Shown here one piece after another: positions 21,596-31,095 of a stretch of DNA of 39,446 bases. Both the position numbers and the translations under genes were made by a program. Source of the DNA: Magnetococcales bacterium HCHbin5 (lineage in GTDB: Bacteria > Pseudomonadota > Magnetococcia > Magnetococcales > Magnetaquicoccaceae). Location: the NCBI GenBank assembly GCA_002753505.1, contig PEAG01000030.1, forward strand, positions 1 through 39,446, given 5' to 3'. How positions within the stretch are numbered: the stretch's first letter is position 1; each line of letters opens with the position of its first letter. The notes beneath the pieces were generated by a model. The model saw nothing but the letters and a program-made list of their open reading frames with translations. It searched no databases and was not told the origin of the DNA.

Positions 21596-22399
21596 CTAAC
21601 AATTACGTTCGTACAACAGTTGCAAACCGGTCAACGTCAAATACTCATCCACCAACTCGATACATGCACTCTCCCCGGAAATCAATCGCGCCAATCCCCC
21701 CGTGGCAATCACCCGTACCTCGCCAAAGCCGGACTCCGCACTGATCCGCTTGACCAATCCATCCACCAACCCGACATAACCCCAGTACAACCCGGACTGC
21801 ATGGAACCCACCGTATTGCGCCCAATGACACTCTGAGGGCGAACCAGATCAATGCTGGGCAACTGGGCCGTCTTCTCGGAGAGTACCTTGGTCGCCAACC
21901 CCAATCCAGGGGCAATGGCTCCACCCATATACTCCCCCCGGGGACTGACCAGATCAAACGTGGTCGCCGTCCCGAAATCCACCACAATGACCGACTGCTT
22001 GACCCGATCAAACGCCGCCACCGCATTGACAATCCGATCCGCACCCACCTCCCGGGGATTGTCACAACAGATCGGCATCCCGGTCTTGATGCCCGGACCC
22101 ACCAGCAGCGGCGCAATGCGAAAATTGCGTTTTAACATCCGCACCAGAGCCGATTGAATGGGCGGCACAACACTCGCGATGATGGCACCCTTCACCTGAT
22201 CCACTGCAATATGAGCCAATTGGAACAAATTTGCAATCAAGATACCATACTCATCTCCGGTTTGTTCAATACGGGTGGCAATGCGCCAGTGGTGCAGCAA
22301 CTCCGAACCCGCGTCGCCGCCAGACTGCCCGGCACCGGCTCTGTGCTTGTAAACACCCAACACAATGTTGGTATTGCCAATATCAATGACCAGCAGCAT
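21596..22399 (-). CDS. coaX: Type III pantothenate kinase CoaX, 267 aa
   Basis: CoaX phosphorylates pantothenate, the first step of coenzyme A synthesis, and is not inhibited by CoA. The ASKHA-fold motifs are visible: [17 protein letters not shown] (phosphate 1), [41 protein letters not shown] split over the phosphate 2 region, and [11 protein letters not shown] (adenosine motif). I take the ATG at 22399 because the family starts directly with the DIGNTN strand; upstream in-frame residues overlap birA and are unlike CoaX. The gap from birA is 8 nt. The birA-coaX pairing is common in bacteria. Confidence 0.95.
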   Translation of the reverse strand: MLLVIDIGNTNIVLGVYKHRAGAGQSGGDAGSELLHHWRIATRIEQTGDEYGILIANLFQLAHIAVDQVKGAIIASVVPPIQSALVRMLKRNFRIAPLLVGPGIKTGMPICCDNPREVGADRIVNAVAAFDRVKQSVIVVDFGTATTFDLVSPRGEYMGGAIAPGLGLATKVLSEKTAQLPSIDLVRPQSVIGRNTVGSMQSGLYWGYVGLVDGLVKRISAESGFGEVRVIATGGLARLISGESACIELVDEYLTLTGLQLLYERNC

Positions 22400-22407
22400 G
22401 GTGGCTC

Positions 22408-23256
22408 TCACTCGTCTTCCGTAAAAAGGATATCGCCTGCAACAACGCGGGTCAGCGTGCCATCTGCCCGTTGTACCAGCAAACATCCCTCGTTGTCCAA
22501 GGCCAATGCTTGACCGGCAAAGCTTTCAGCGGCCATCCGCACCTGAACCGGGCGGCCCAACAAACGGGAAAAGGCCAGCCACTCCTCCCGCAACGGACCA
22601 AAGCCCTGCTGGCAAAAACGGCCATACCCACGCTCAAACTGTGCCAGCAGGTCGGCAAGAAAACGGGGCCGATCCACCATGCCCCGCAAAACATCCGCCA
22701 GATGAATCGCCTTGCCCCGCAGCTCGGGCGGCAACAGGGCATCGGTACCGTTCAGATTAATGCCAATGCCTACAACCACATACTGAACGCCCGAGGAGTC
22801 CATGCGGGCCTCCGTCAAGATACCAGCCAACTTGCGACCGTTCAAGAGCAGGTCGTTGGGCCATTTGATCTCCACCCCCGCCACCCCCATCCCGGTGACA
22901 GTGCGCGCCAGCACCAGACCGGTCAGCAGGGTCAACTGCGCCACCTCCCGGGGGGACAGGGCCGGACGCAGCACGATGGAACAGTAGAGGTTGACTCCCG
23001 CCGGAGAGGACCAGTGTCGTCCCAGCCGTCCCCGCCCCGCGGTCTGCTGATCCGCCACCACCACCGTTCCCTCCGGGGCCCCCGCCCGGGCCCACTGGGC
23101 CGCCTGCCGGTTGGTGGAGTCCAATACCGAAAAAAAATGGTACCGCTCCGGTCGAAAACGGTCCCCCGTCAACAGAGGGGCCATGACGGCAGCGGTGGGC
23201 TGCTGCCGCTCCGCTGCCGTCGCTTCCGCCGCCGTCACAAGGGAAGAGGCGGACAA
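22408..23256 (-). CDS. birA: Biotin--[acetyl-CoA-carboxylase] ligase BirA, 282 aa
   Basis: This enzyme activates biotin with ATP and attaches it to the biotin carboxyl carrier protein. The catalytic domain shows [15 protein letters not shown] (biotinyl-AMP loop), [12 protein letters not shown], and [19 protein letters not shown] with the conserved KWPND. A short SH3-like C-terminal domain follows. There is no N-terminal winged helix, so it is a ligase without repressor function. The longest start is a TTG at 23256, three nt after the nadC stop, suggesting translational coupling; an ATG at 23184 is an alternative. The first 30 residues are low-complexity. Confidence 0.94.
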   Translation of the reverse strand: MSASSLVTAAEATAAERQQPTAAVMAPLLTGDRFRPERYHFFSVLDSTNRQAAQWARAGAPEGTVVVADQQTAGRGRLGRHWSSPAGVNLYCSIVLRPALSPREVAQLTLLTGLVLARTVTGMGVAGVEIKWPNDLLLNGRKLAGILTEARMDSSGVQYVVVGIGINLNGTDALLPPELRGKAIHLADVLRGMVDRPRFLADLLAQFERGYGRFCQQGFGPLREEWLAFSRLLGRPVQVRMAAESFAGQALALDNEGCLLVQRADGTLTRVVAGDILFTEDE

Positions 23257-23259
23257 CGG

Positions 23260-24102
23260 TCAACTCTTGACCAAAAGCGACACATCCTTGCTGCCCGCGC
23301 TGTGGGTGATGGCACCCACCGAGATCAAATCCACCCCCGTCTCCGCCACCGCCCGCACATTGTCCAGGTTGACGGTGCCGCTGGCCTCCAGCAGGGCCTT
23401 GCCACCGGCAATGTCCACCGCCCGGCGCATGGTATCCAGATCCATGTTGTCCAGCAAAATGGCCTGGGCTCCGGCATTCAAAGCCTCGCGCACCTGATCC
23501 AGGGTTTCGCACTCGATCTGAATCCGATGCAGATGGCTCACACTCTCTTCCACCCGCTTGATGGCCTCGGTGACACTGCCTGCCAGGGCAATATGGTTTT
23601 CCTTGATCAAAACCCCATCGTCCAACCCCATGCGATGGTTGCGGCCACCGCCGATGCGGACCGCATATTTTTGCAACTGACGCAAACCGGGGGTGGTTTT
23701 GCGGGTGTCCACAATCTGGGCATTGGTGCCGGCAATCTGCTCCACATAACGCCGGGTCAGGGTGGCCACCGCCGAGAGGTTCTGAAAAAAGTTTAACGCC
23801 ACCCGCTCCCCCGTCAATATGCCACGGGCTGGACCGGAAATGGTGCAGATGACATTGCCCGCCCGCACACCTCCCCCGTCCGGCGTCTCCGGCAACATGC
23901 GAATGCGACTGTCCAACAGGGAAAAAACCTCCGCCACCACAGGCAGCCCGCACACCACCAAATCTTCCCGGGCCACCAGCACCGCTTCGGCTTTCTGGCC
24001 AGCCTGCACAATGGAGTTGGTCGTAATATCGCCACGACCAATATCCTGGTATAAGGCACTCTTGATCGTCTCCGACCAGGGGCCAGACCATACAAAGTTC
24101 AT
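23260..24102 (-). CDS. nadC: Nicotinate-nucleotide pyrophosphorylase NadC, 280 aa
   Basis: NadC (quinolinate phosphoribosyltransferase) converts quinolinate and PRPP to nicotinate mononucleotide in NAD synthesis. Family blocks are in order: [12 protein letters not shown], the N-terminal domain with [53 protein letters not shown], the strand [13 protein letters not shown], and ILLDNMD with [11 protein letters not shown] at the C-terminus. The open frame continues far upstream inside valS, but the ATG at 24102 overlaps the valS stop (ATGA) and begins exactly where the family does. The length is standard. nadA and nadB are not nearby. Confidence 0.96.
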   Translation of the reverse strand: MNFVWSGPWSETIKSALYQDIGRGDITTNSIVQAGQKAEAVLVAREDLVVCGLPVVAEVFSLLDSRIRMLPETPDGGGVRAGNVICTISGPARGILTGERVALNFFQNLSAVATLTRRYVEQIAGTNAQIVDTRKTTPGLRQLQKYAVRIGGGRNHRMGLDDGVLIKENHIALAGSVTEAIKRVEESVSHLHRIQIECETLDQVREALNAGAQAILLDNMDLDTMRRAVDIAGGKALLEASGTVNLDNVRAVAETGVDLISVGAITHSAGSKDVSLLVKS

Positions 24103-26912
24103 GATGCCCTCCCGATGGTTTGGATGCGTTGCAAGGCGGCCTGGACGCCTTGGCGTTTTTCCTGCAACTCCAACTCTTTCTGCCGCTCTTTGGCGACTAC
24201 CTCCGCCTTGGCATGGGCCAAAAAGTTGGGGTTGCTCAACTTGCCGCGTACCCGCTCCAGATCGCTCTCCAATCGGCCGATCTCTTTCTGTAAACGGGCC
24301 GCCTCCCCCTCCAGATCGATCACCCCCTGCAACGGAATAAACAGTTGAATCTGTGACAAAACCGCCGTGGCACATCCGGTCGGGGCACTCCCCTCCCAGG
24401 GCTGCCAGGCCTCCAGTCGTGCCAGCGGCAAAATGAGAGCCTGATGCTGTCGAAAATGCTGATCCAGAAAGGCGGCATCCCCGGCGACCAGCAGGGTCAA
24501 CTTTTGCCCGGGGGGGATGCCGGTCTCGCTGCGCATGGTCCGCACCGCACCCACCACCTCCTGCACAAAGGCCAGCTGGGCCTCCACCGACCCATCCAGC
24601 CGATCCTCCTGCAGCTGGGGCCAGCGGGCCAACATCAGGGAGCCCGGAGGATCGCCGCAACCTGCCAGCGGGGCCACCTTTTGCCACAGCTCCTCGGTGA
24701 TAAAGGGCATCAGGGGATGCAACAGACGCAACGCAGTCTCCAGCACCTGCAACATGGTCTGGCGGGCAGCAAGCTGCCCCCCCTCATCCCCCTCCTGACC
24801 ATAGAGGAGCGGCTTGATCCACTCCAGATACCAGTCGCAAAAATCGCCCCACAAAAAATGGTAGAGGGTGGTGGCCGCTTCATCAAATCGATACTTGGCA
24901 AAGGCCCCATCGACACCGGCAATCGTTCGCTGCAACCGGGAGAGAATCCAGCGATCCGCGATACCATAGGGCAGTGCCGTCATCCCCTGACCGCAGTTTC
25001 GCCCCTCCGTGTTCATCAACACAAACCGTGCCGCATTCCACAACTTGTTGCAAAAATTGCGGTATCCCTCCATGCGACCCAGATCAAACTTGATGTCCCG
25101 CCCCTGGGTGGCCAGACTGGCCATGGTAAAGCGCAACGCATCGGTACCAAAGGCGGGGATGCCGTTGGGAAACTCTTTGCGGGTCGCGGCCTCAATGCGC
25201 TGGGCCAACTGGGGCTGCATCAAATCCCGGGTCCGCTTCTGAACCAGCTCTTCCAACTCGATACCATCGATCAAATCCAGCGGATCCAGCACATTGCCCT
25301 TGGACTTGCTCATCTTGTTGCCCTCACCATCCCGCACCAGGCCGGTGATGTAGACGGTTCGGAAGGGCACCTGACCGGTAAATTTTATACCCATCATGAT
25401 CATCCGGGCAACCCAGAAAAAAATGATGTCAAAACCGGTTACCAGCACATCGGTCGGATAAAAGGCCGCCAACTCATCGGTCTGTTGTGGCCAACCCAGG
25501 GTGGAAAAGGGCCACAGGGCCGAGGAAAACCAGGTATCCAGCACGTCGGAATCCTGATGGAGGGGGGTCGCCTGACCATAGTGCAGTCGGGCCTGCTGAT
25601 GGGCCTGCGCCTCGTCGTGGGCGACAAAAATATGGCCGTCGGGTCCATACCAGGCCGGAATGCGGTGACCCCACCAGATCTGCCGGGAGATGCACCAGTC
25701 CTGAATATGGTACATCCATTCAAAGTAGGTCTTTTTCCAGGCATCGGGCACAAAGGTGATCTGACCCTCCTCCACCGCCTGGATGGCCGCCGCCGCCAGC
25801 GGGGCCGTATGCACAAACCATTGATCGGTCAAATAGGGCTCCACCACCGCCTTGGAACGGTCCCCGCGGGGAATCATCAGCCGGTGCGGCACCACCTTGG
25901 CCACCAAACCCTGGGACTCCAGGTCGGCCAACACCTGTTTGCGGGCCACAAAACGGTCCAGGCCCCGATATGGAGGGGGCACGTTGTCGTTCAGGGTGGC
26001 ATGGGGGGTGAAAATATTGATTTGCGGCAGCTGATGACGCCTGCCCATCTCATGGTCGTTAAAATCGTGGGCTGGGGTGATCTTGACACAGCCCGAACCA
26101 AACTCCGGCTTGACCGTCTCATCGGCGATCACCGGAATGTGACGCCCCGCCAGCGGCAATATGACCGATCGACCAATCAGATGCTGATAGCGTTCATCCT
26201 CCGGATGCACCGCCACCGCCACATCCCCCAACAGGGTTTCCGGGCGGGTGGTGGCGACAACGAGGGGCTCTCCCCCATCGACCAGGGGATAACGCAAATA
26301 CCAGAGGGAACCCTCTTCCTCCTCCGCCACCACCTCCAGATCGGAAACCGCCGTATGCAACACCGGATCCCAGTTCACCAGGCGGCTGCCCCGATAGATC
26401 AACCCCTCCTGGTAGAGACGGACAAAGACCTCCGTCACCGCCCGGGAGAGTTGGGCATCCATGGTGAAGGCCTCCCGGTTCCAGTCGCAGGAGGCCCCCA
26501 GCCGGCGCAATTGATGGACAATCGTACCCCCGGAGTGGGCCTTCCAGCTCCAGACCCGCTCCAAAAAGGGGTCGCGGCCCAGATCCTGGCGTGTTTTGCC
26601 CTCGTTGGCCAACTGGCGTTCCACCACCATCTGGGTGGCAATACCCGCATGGTCGGTGCCCGTTTGCCACAGGGTATGCTCTCCGCGCATGCGCCGCTGC
26701 CGAATCAGGGCATCCATCAGGGTGTCTTGAAAGGCGTGTCCCATGTGCAGGGTGCCGGTCACATTGGGGGGAGGGATCATGATGCAGTACGAGGGGCGCG
26801 CCAACTTTTCCCCGGCGGCAAAATACCCTTCGCTCTCCCAATGGGCATACCAACGACGCTCCACACCCACCGGATCATAGCTTTTGGGCAGGGAAGGTTC
26901 GGCAAAATTCAT
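24099..26912 (-). CDS. valS: Valine--tRNA ligase ValS, 937 aa
   Basis: This is a class I aminoacyl-tRNA synthetase charging tRNA-Val. The HIGH motif appears as [16 protein letters not shown] near residue 50 and KMSKS as [14 protein letters not shown] near residue 540. The large editing domain (about 200-400) holds [17 protein letters not shown] and the threonine-rich pocket. The C-terminal anticodon-binding domain and the long coiled-coil arm typical of ValS ([19 protein letters not shown]) complete the protein. Length is typical (E. coli about 951). The start follows the PopZ-like gene by 43 nt. Overlap with nadC suggests coupling. Confidence 0.97.
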   Translation of the reverse strand: MNFAEPSLPKSYDPVGVERRWYAHWESEGYFAAGEKLARPSYCIMIPPPNVTGTLHMGHAFQDTLMDALIRQRRMRGEHTLWQTGTDHAGIATQMVVERQLANEGKTRQDLGRDPFLERVWSWKAHSGGTIVHQLRRLGASCDWNREAFTMDAQLSRAVTEVFVRLYQEGLIYRGSRLVNWDPVLHTAVSDLEVVAEEEEGSLWYLRYPLVDGGEPLVVATTRPETLLGDVAVAVHPEDERYQHLIGRSVILPLAGRHIPVIADETVKPEFGSGCVKITPAHDFNDHEMGRRHQLPQINIFTPHATLNDNVPPPYRGLDRFVARKQVLADLESQGLVAKVVPHRLMIPRGDRSKAVVEPYLTDQWFVHTAPLAAAAIQAVEEGQITFVPDAWKKTYFEWMYHIQDWCISRQIWWGHRIPAWYGPDGHIFVAHDEAQAHQQARLHYGQATPLHQDSDVLDTWFSSALWPFSTLGWPQQTDELAAFYPTDVLVTGFDIIFFWVARMIMMGIKFTGQVPFRTVYITGLVRDGEGNKMSKSKGNVLDPLDLIDGIELEELVQKRTRDLMQPQLAQRIEAATRKEFPNGIPAFGTDALRFTMASLATQGRDIKFDLGRMEGYRNFCNKLWNAARFVLMNTEGRNCGQGMTALPYGIADRWILSRLQRTIAGVDGAFAKYRFDEAATTLYHFLWGDFCDWYLEWIKPLLYGQEGDEGGQLAARQTMLQVLETALRLLHPLMPFITEELWQKVAPLAGCGDPPGSLMLARWPQLQEDRLDGSVEAQLAFVQEVVGAVRTMRSETGIPPGQKLTLLVAGDAAFLDQHFRQHQALILPLARLEAWQPWEGSAPTGCATAVLSQIQLFIPLQGVIDLEGEAARLQKEIGRLESDLERVRGKLSNPNFLAHAKAEVVAKERQKELELQEKRQGVQAALQRIQTIGRAS

Positions 26913-26955
26913 CGCAAATCACCCACTGGATACCGGTTGTTGTTCCTCTTTGCCA

Positions 26956-28437
26956 TCACTCCTCTGACTCCTCTGCGTCCTCTCCGGGTTGTCCCAGATT
27001 TTTAATACGTTCCAGCTCGGCACGAATGGCCTCTTCCAACAGTCCGGGTAAAATTTCCCGCAGGATCTGCTGGGCCATGTCGCCAATAATCCGGTCCACC
27101 CGTGCCCCATAGGCCTCTCGCAACAGGGCGGCCGTCACCGGCTGCGCCAAAGGTATCGGCTTGGCAACCGGTGGCACAGTGGACTCCTCTGGCATTTTTT
27201 CCGCCACAACTGGCTGCTCCGGCGCAGCCACGGCGGGTTCTTGCTCGCCTGCTGTGGTCACGACAATGGGCAGAGGCTCCCCCTCTGGAGCCGTGGCCGC
27301 CGGGGTTGTCGCCGGTGGTTCGGTTTCAACCATGATGGTTGTCGCCGGTGGTTCGGTCTCGACCGTGGCAGTTGTCGCCGGTGGTTCGGTTTCGACCGTG
27401 GCGGTTGTCACGGGTGGTTCAGTCTCGACCGTAGCGGTCGTGGCCGGTGGCTCGGTTTCGACCGTAGCGGTTGTCGCCGGTGGTTCGGTTTCGACCATGA
27501 TGGTTGTCGCCGGTGGTTCAGTCTCGACCGTGGTGGTTGTCACGGGTGGTTCGGTTTCGACCGTGGCAGTTGTGGCCGGTGGTTCAGTCTCGACCGTGGT
27601 GGTTGTCACGGGTGGTTCGGTTTCGACCGTGGCAGTTGTGGCCGGTGGTTCAGTCTCGACCGTAGCGGTCGTGGCCGGTGGTTCAGTCTCGACCGTGGCG
27701 GTTGTGGCCGGTGGTTCAGTCTCGACCGTGACGGTTGTGGCCGGTGGTTCAGTCTCAACTGTGACGGTTGTAGCGGGTGGTTCGGTTTCGATCGTAGCGG
27801 TTGTCGCTGGGGGCTCAGTCTCGACCGTAGCGGTTGTCGCTGGTGGTTCGGTTTCGACCGTAGCGGTTGTCGCCGGTGGTTCAGTCTCAACCGTGATGGT
27901 TGTGGCGGGTGGTTCGGTTTCAACCACGGCGGTTGTGGCGGGTGGTTCGCTTTCAAATGCGCTCCCCGCCGTCTCTACCCCCTCTGGTTCGGATATCTCT
28001 TCATCCTCCTGCGTGAAGCGTGCCGTTGGGACCGATTCATCGCTGGCTCTTTCAAAGCCGCGCAGGTCTATATAGGGCTCTTCCTCTGAAAAATCGGCAT
28101 CCCCGTAGGCGGGTTGTTCCAGCGATTGCAGCAGCTCATGCTCCAGGCTGGCATCATCCTCAAACCCTTTCAGATGGGTCAATTCAAACTTTCGGGCTGT
28201 CTGAGGCTGCACCACGGCTGCAGAGGAGGCGGGAGGGGCTCCGAGCAACGCTTCACTCCCCTCATCCAACAACCCCTCCAGAGAGGCCAGAATCTCCTCC
28301 ATGGAGGGGCCCTCTCCCATCAGATCACCAAATTCGCTGCTGCCTCCGTTATCTGCCCCGGCAAACTCATCTGCATGAGGATCGGAAAGATCGGATTCCT
28401 GTGACCATTTACGATCTTTTACTCTTTTATTGGCCAT
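26956..28437 (-). CDS. PopZ-like (DUF2497) polar organising protein with expanded repeat linker, 493 aa
   Basis: The ends match PopZ-family proteins of alphaproteobacteria, which self-assemble at cell poles and recruit partners such as ParB. The binding helix is seen at residues 43-59 (GPSMEEILASLEGLLDE), although it is preceded by about 40 extra residues, and the C-terminal oligomerisation helices at about 430-485 (AQQILREILPGLLEEAIRAE). Between them is an acidic region and then 20 tandem 11-residue units of the type VETEPPATTAT (about residues 163-382), far longer than the proline-rich acidic linker of Caulobacter PopZ. One glutamate pair per unit makes the linker strongly negative. Location directly before valS matches the alphaproteobacterial arrangement I know for popZ. 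Function at the pole is inferred; the repeats probably vary in number between strains. Confidence 0.8.
   Translation of the reverse strand: MANKRVKDRKWSQESDLSDPHADEFAGADNGGSSEFGDLMGEGPSMEEILASLEGLLDEGSEALLGAPPASSAAVVQPQTARKFELTHLKGFEDDASLEHELLQSLEQPAYGDADFSEEEPYIDLRGFERASDESVPTARFTQEDEEISEPEGVETAGSAFESEPPATTAVVETEPPATTITVETEPPATTATVETEPPATTATVETEPPATTATIETEPPATTVTVETEPPATTVTVETEPPATTATVETEPPATTATVETEPPATTATVETEPPVTTTTVETEPPATTATVETEPPVTTTTVETEPPATTIMVETEPPATTATVETEPPATTATVETEPPVTTATVETEPPATTATVETEPPATTIMVETEPPATTPAATAPEGEPLPIVVTTAGEQEPAVAAPEQPVVAEKMPEESTVPPVAKPIPLAQPVTAALLREAYGARVDRIIGDMAQQILREILPGLLEEAIRAELERIKNLGQPGEDAEESEE
27292..27951 (-). repeat. In-frame 33-bp tandem repeat array, 20 units
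   Basis: Twenty units encode the 11-residue linker motif of the PopZ-like protein. Positions 1-6 and 8-9 of each unit (V-E-T-E-P-P and T-T) are nearly invariant, while residue 7 (A or V) and residues 10-11 (AT, IT, VT, TT, IM) vary in a patchy order that repeats higher-order blocks. Third-position changes are also scattered, so the array grew by repeated slippage or unequal crossing-over over time. It is fully coding and not a CRISPR array. Confidence 0.92.
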
Positions 28438-28475
28438 TTATTTTCCCGTTGGAGTCTATCTCGTGGTGTGTGGGG

Positions 28476-29699
28476 CTACCATCCCAAATACATGCGGATG
28501 GTATCCAGCATGACACGGATAAATCCACCGGCGGCAACAGCGGCTCCCGCCACGACCGGGCGGGAGAGAATCTCCTTGCCCCCCAGCTTGACCACCACGC
28601 GACCAACCGTCGCCCCGGCCGCCAATGGTGCAACCAGCGGTTCGTCATAGACCAGACCAACCTCCAGGCCATTGCGCTCCTTGCGCGGCACCGTCACGAA
28701 CAGTGCCTCATTGACAATGCCGTCCACATGGTCTGTCTGCCCCTTCCAGATGCGCAGATTGCGCACCACCGCTTTGGCCTCGAACAGACGAACGGTCTCA
28801 AACATGCGGTTGCCATAGCGCAGCAGGCGCAACGCCTCCTCTTCCCGGACCCGGCTGCTTTTGGCACCCATGATCACCGCCGCCAACCGCTGCCCATCCT
28901 TGTCGCTGGTGGCGATCAGGCAGTAGCCGGCATCTTTGGTATGTCCCGTCTTCAAACCGGTGATGGAGGGGTCGCGCCACAGCAGACGATTGCGGTTGTA
29001 CTGGCGAATACCATTGAAAGAGTATTGTTTTTCCTGGGAAAAATGGGCATATTGCGGGAAATCCCGTTTGATCGCCTGTGCCAGCAAAAACATGTCTCTG
29101 GCAGAGGTCATATGATCTGGTGTCGGCATCCCGGAGGCGTTGTCAAAGTGGGTCTGGGTCATGCCCAACTTTTTGGCCTTGCGGTTCATCAGGTCGGCAA
29201 ATCCCTCCTCGGAGCCTGCCAGATGTTCTGCCACCACCACACAGGCGTCGTTGCCGCTCTGGACCGCAATGCCCAGGACCAGATCTTCCACCCGGACCTG
29301 GTCCCCCACCTGCACAAAGGTTTTGGAGCCACTCATGCGCCAGGCCTTTTCGCTGACCGGCAGCTTCTGCTCCAGTTTCAGATCCCCGGCTGCCAACGCC
29401 TCGTAGACCAGGTAGAGGGTCATCACCTTGGTGAGGGAGGCCGGGTGCATCGGCGTCTGATCCTCCTGGGCAAATAAAATTGCCCCGGAATCGATGTCTC
29501 CCAGGATGGCAGAGGGGGCGTTGATCTCAAAGGGGCCTTTGTCCGTATCCCCCTTGGCCGACGCATCGACACTCTTGGCCGCTGTTTCTGTTGCCTTGGC
29601 CGTTTTTTTTGCTTTTTCCTGATCCACCGCCTCTGCCAGACCCAGTGTGGCAAGCAGGCAAACCGGTATCATCCATCCAATAAGTATTTTTCTGAACAC
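28476..29699 (-). CDS. dacC: D-alanyl-D-alanine carboxypeptidase (PBP5/DacC type), 407 aa
   Basis: This penicillin-binding protein removes the terminal D-alanine from peptidoglycan stem peptides. The three active-site motifs are SLTK (S88, K91), SGN (148-150) and KTG (250-252), in the expected spacing, followed by the PBP5 C-terminal beta domain and a terminal amphipathic or membrane-associated helix (GGFIRVMLDTIRMYLGW). The signal peptide is FRKILIGWMIPVCLLATLG with cleavage near AEA. After it comes a lysine/alanine/threonine-rich linker not usual in PBP5. An ATG at 29747 is in frame, but the GTG at 29699 has AGGTTGGG upstream and places the signal peptide at the terminus. It ends 38 bp before the PopZ-like gene. 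Confidence 0.92.
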   Translation of the reverse strand: MFRKILIGWMIPVCLLATLGLAEAVDQEKAKKTAKATETAAKSVDASAKGDTDKGPFEINAPSAILGDIDSGAILFAQEDQTPMHPASLTKVMTLYLVYEALAAGDLKLEQKLPVSEKAWRMSGSKTFVQVGDQVRVEDLVLGIAVQSGNDACVVVAEHLAGSEEGFADLMNRKAKKLGMTQTHFDNASGMPTPDHMTSARDMFLLAQAIKRDFPQYAHFSQEKQYSFNGIRQYNRNRLLWRDPSITGLKTGHTKDAGYCLIATSDKDGQRLAAVIMGAKSSRVREEEALRLLRYGNRMFETVRLFEAKAVVRNLRIWKGQTDHVDGIVNEALFVTVPRKERNGLEVGLVYDEPLVAPLAAGATVGRVVVKLGGKEILSRPVVAGAAVAAGGFIRVMLDTIRMYLGW

Positions 29700-29833
29700 G
29701 ATATCCCAACCTGAATTCGGTTCCCCGTTTACTCGACGCCACGGCATCGAAGATTTGGTTTATAATCGCCGACAGGCGCACACACGCCTGGGGCACACAC
29801 GCAATGATCAAACCGTTGTCTCAAGGCCCTGGA

Positions 29834-30898
29834 TCACTCCCCTTTTCGAAAGGCCTCTGCCAGTTCCCGCACCACCATGGCAAAACGGCTGGAGCGGTTC
29901 CACTGGGTAATCACCTTGAAATTCCCGAATACCACATAATAGCGGGAACCCTGTTGCTCTTCCAGTCTGATTAATGCAGCGGGTTCATTTGGATCGGGTT
30001 TTTTATCTTGTGGAGAGAGGCTGACTCCCCGTTCCTGCCACGTCTGCCAGGGCTGCATCTCGTTGAGGGAGGGGGAAACCAGGCTGCTTAAATCCATATT
30101 TTTCTTTTTTTTCAGTTGAACCGCCAGTATACCATCCGGATCCCAGTGGTGGCCTGCCAGAAAGGAGGCGATAGAGGCGAGGACATCTGCGGGATTATTG
30201 AAAATGTCCCGTTTGCCATCGCCGCTGAAATCGACCGCATATTGTCGCAGGGTACTGGGCATCATCTGCATTTGGCCGATGGCACCGGCGAAGGAGCCTT
30301 TGATCTGGCGGGGATCCCAGCCCTCTTCCTGACACAGTTGGAGAAAGTGGCGCAGTTCGTCCCGGAAAAAGTTGGCGCGACGGGGATACTCCGTGGCCAG
30401 GGTATAGAGGGAGCGCAATATGGAAAATCCGCCTGCACTGCGGCCAAAATCGCTCTCCACCCCCCAGAGGGCGACCACCACCTCCGCCGGGACATGGTAT
30501 TGCTCTTGAATCTGTTGCAGCAGGGTCCGGTGGGTACGCATCAACTGGTGGCCCCGCTGGATGCGCCGTTGGTTGATAAAATTTTTCCGATACAGATAAT
30601 AGGGCTTGGCCTCTGCCTGATTGTCCATCAGGCGTACCACCCGCGGGTCCGGTGTCAGCGGTGCCAACAGGGTGTTGAGCCAACCCTCTTCAAAGGTGCC
30701 CTGGGCCACCCACTCCGCCAACCAGGGCTGGCTGACTGTTGGGTCGGTGCTGTTGGCGGCGAGTGCGTAAGGGCTGCAAAAAATGGCCAACAGGAGACCC
30801 ACCCCACTGCCCAGGAGCAGATGGCGAAGTGGGAGCGTTCTTTTTCTGACTTGCTTCACGCGACGACTGAGTCCATTTTGAAGCGTGTTGTCAATCAT
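29834..30898 (-). CDS. mltB: Lytic murein transglycosylase B (MltB-like), 354 aa
   Basis: The enzyme cleaves the glycan strand of peptidoglycan with formation of 1,6-anhydromuramic acid. The catalytic glutamate is in ALWGVESDFGRSAGGF (E148), followed by the family blocks LATEYPRRANFFRDEL, GSFAGAIGQMQMMPST, YAVDFSGDGKRDIFNNPADVLASIA and the late YYVVFGNFKVITQWNRS, where the NYPxxxxWNRS-like end is typical of MltB. The N-terminus has a basic region and a hydrophobic helix (about 27-48, HLLLGSGVGLLLAIFCSPYALA); a cysteine at 41 is followed by SPY, so a lipoprotein signal is not convincing. It lies 134 bp upstream of dacC and shares its direction. The ATP-binding exporter gene is divergent. Confidence 0.92.
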   Translation of the reverse strand: MIDNTLQNGLSRRVKQVRKRTLPLRHLLLGSGVGLLLAIFCSPYALAANSTDPTVSQPWLAEWVAQGTFEEGWLNTLLAPLTPDPRVVRLMDNQAEAKPYYLYRKNFINQRRIQRGHQLMRTHRTLLQQIQEQYHVPAEVVVALWGVESDFGRSAGGFSILRSLYTLATEYPRRANFFRDELRHFLQLCQEEGWDPRQIKGSFAGAIGQMQMMPSTLRQYAVDFSGDGKRDIFNNPADVLASIASFLAGHHWDPDGILAVQLKKKKNMDLSSLVSPSLNEMQPWQTWQERGVSLSPQDKKPDPNEPAALIRLEEQQGSRYYVVFGNFKVITQWNRSSRFAMVVRELAEAFRKGE

Positions 30899-31095
30899 GG
30901 CAACCCCAATTGTTCAGAGTCAGAATGGCAGAGGATGGGCTATCGGACAAGGTATCTCCCGCCCGCAGGGAGTTGAGCATCTCCCGGCTGTGGTACCTAT
31001 GATACAGGATATGCTCCAGAAACAAAGCGGATTTCTCACATTTCCGCCCCCTAAAGATACTCGATACACTTTTTTTCGGAAAGAGTTTTGTTGCA

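Noticed and set aside
23260-24687. Long version of nadC extending 195 codons into valS
   Set aside because: The additional residues are a shadow of valS; the ATGA overlap at 24099-24102 gives the correct NadC start.
24444-27005. 853-codon open frame opposite valS
   Set aside because: It is a GC-driven antisense frame; valS on the other strand has all family motifs.
27292-27951. Regular repeats resembling a CRISPR array
   Set aside because: Units are contiguous 33-bp in-frame coding repeats with no unique spacers and no cas genes.
27161-28075. 304-codon plus-strand frame with GGSVSTVAVVA-type repeats
   Set aside because: It is the antisense reading of the 33-bp coding array of the PopZ-like gene; a 33-bp period keeps all frames open.
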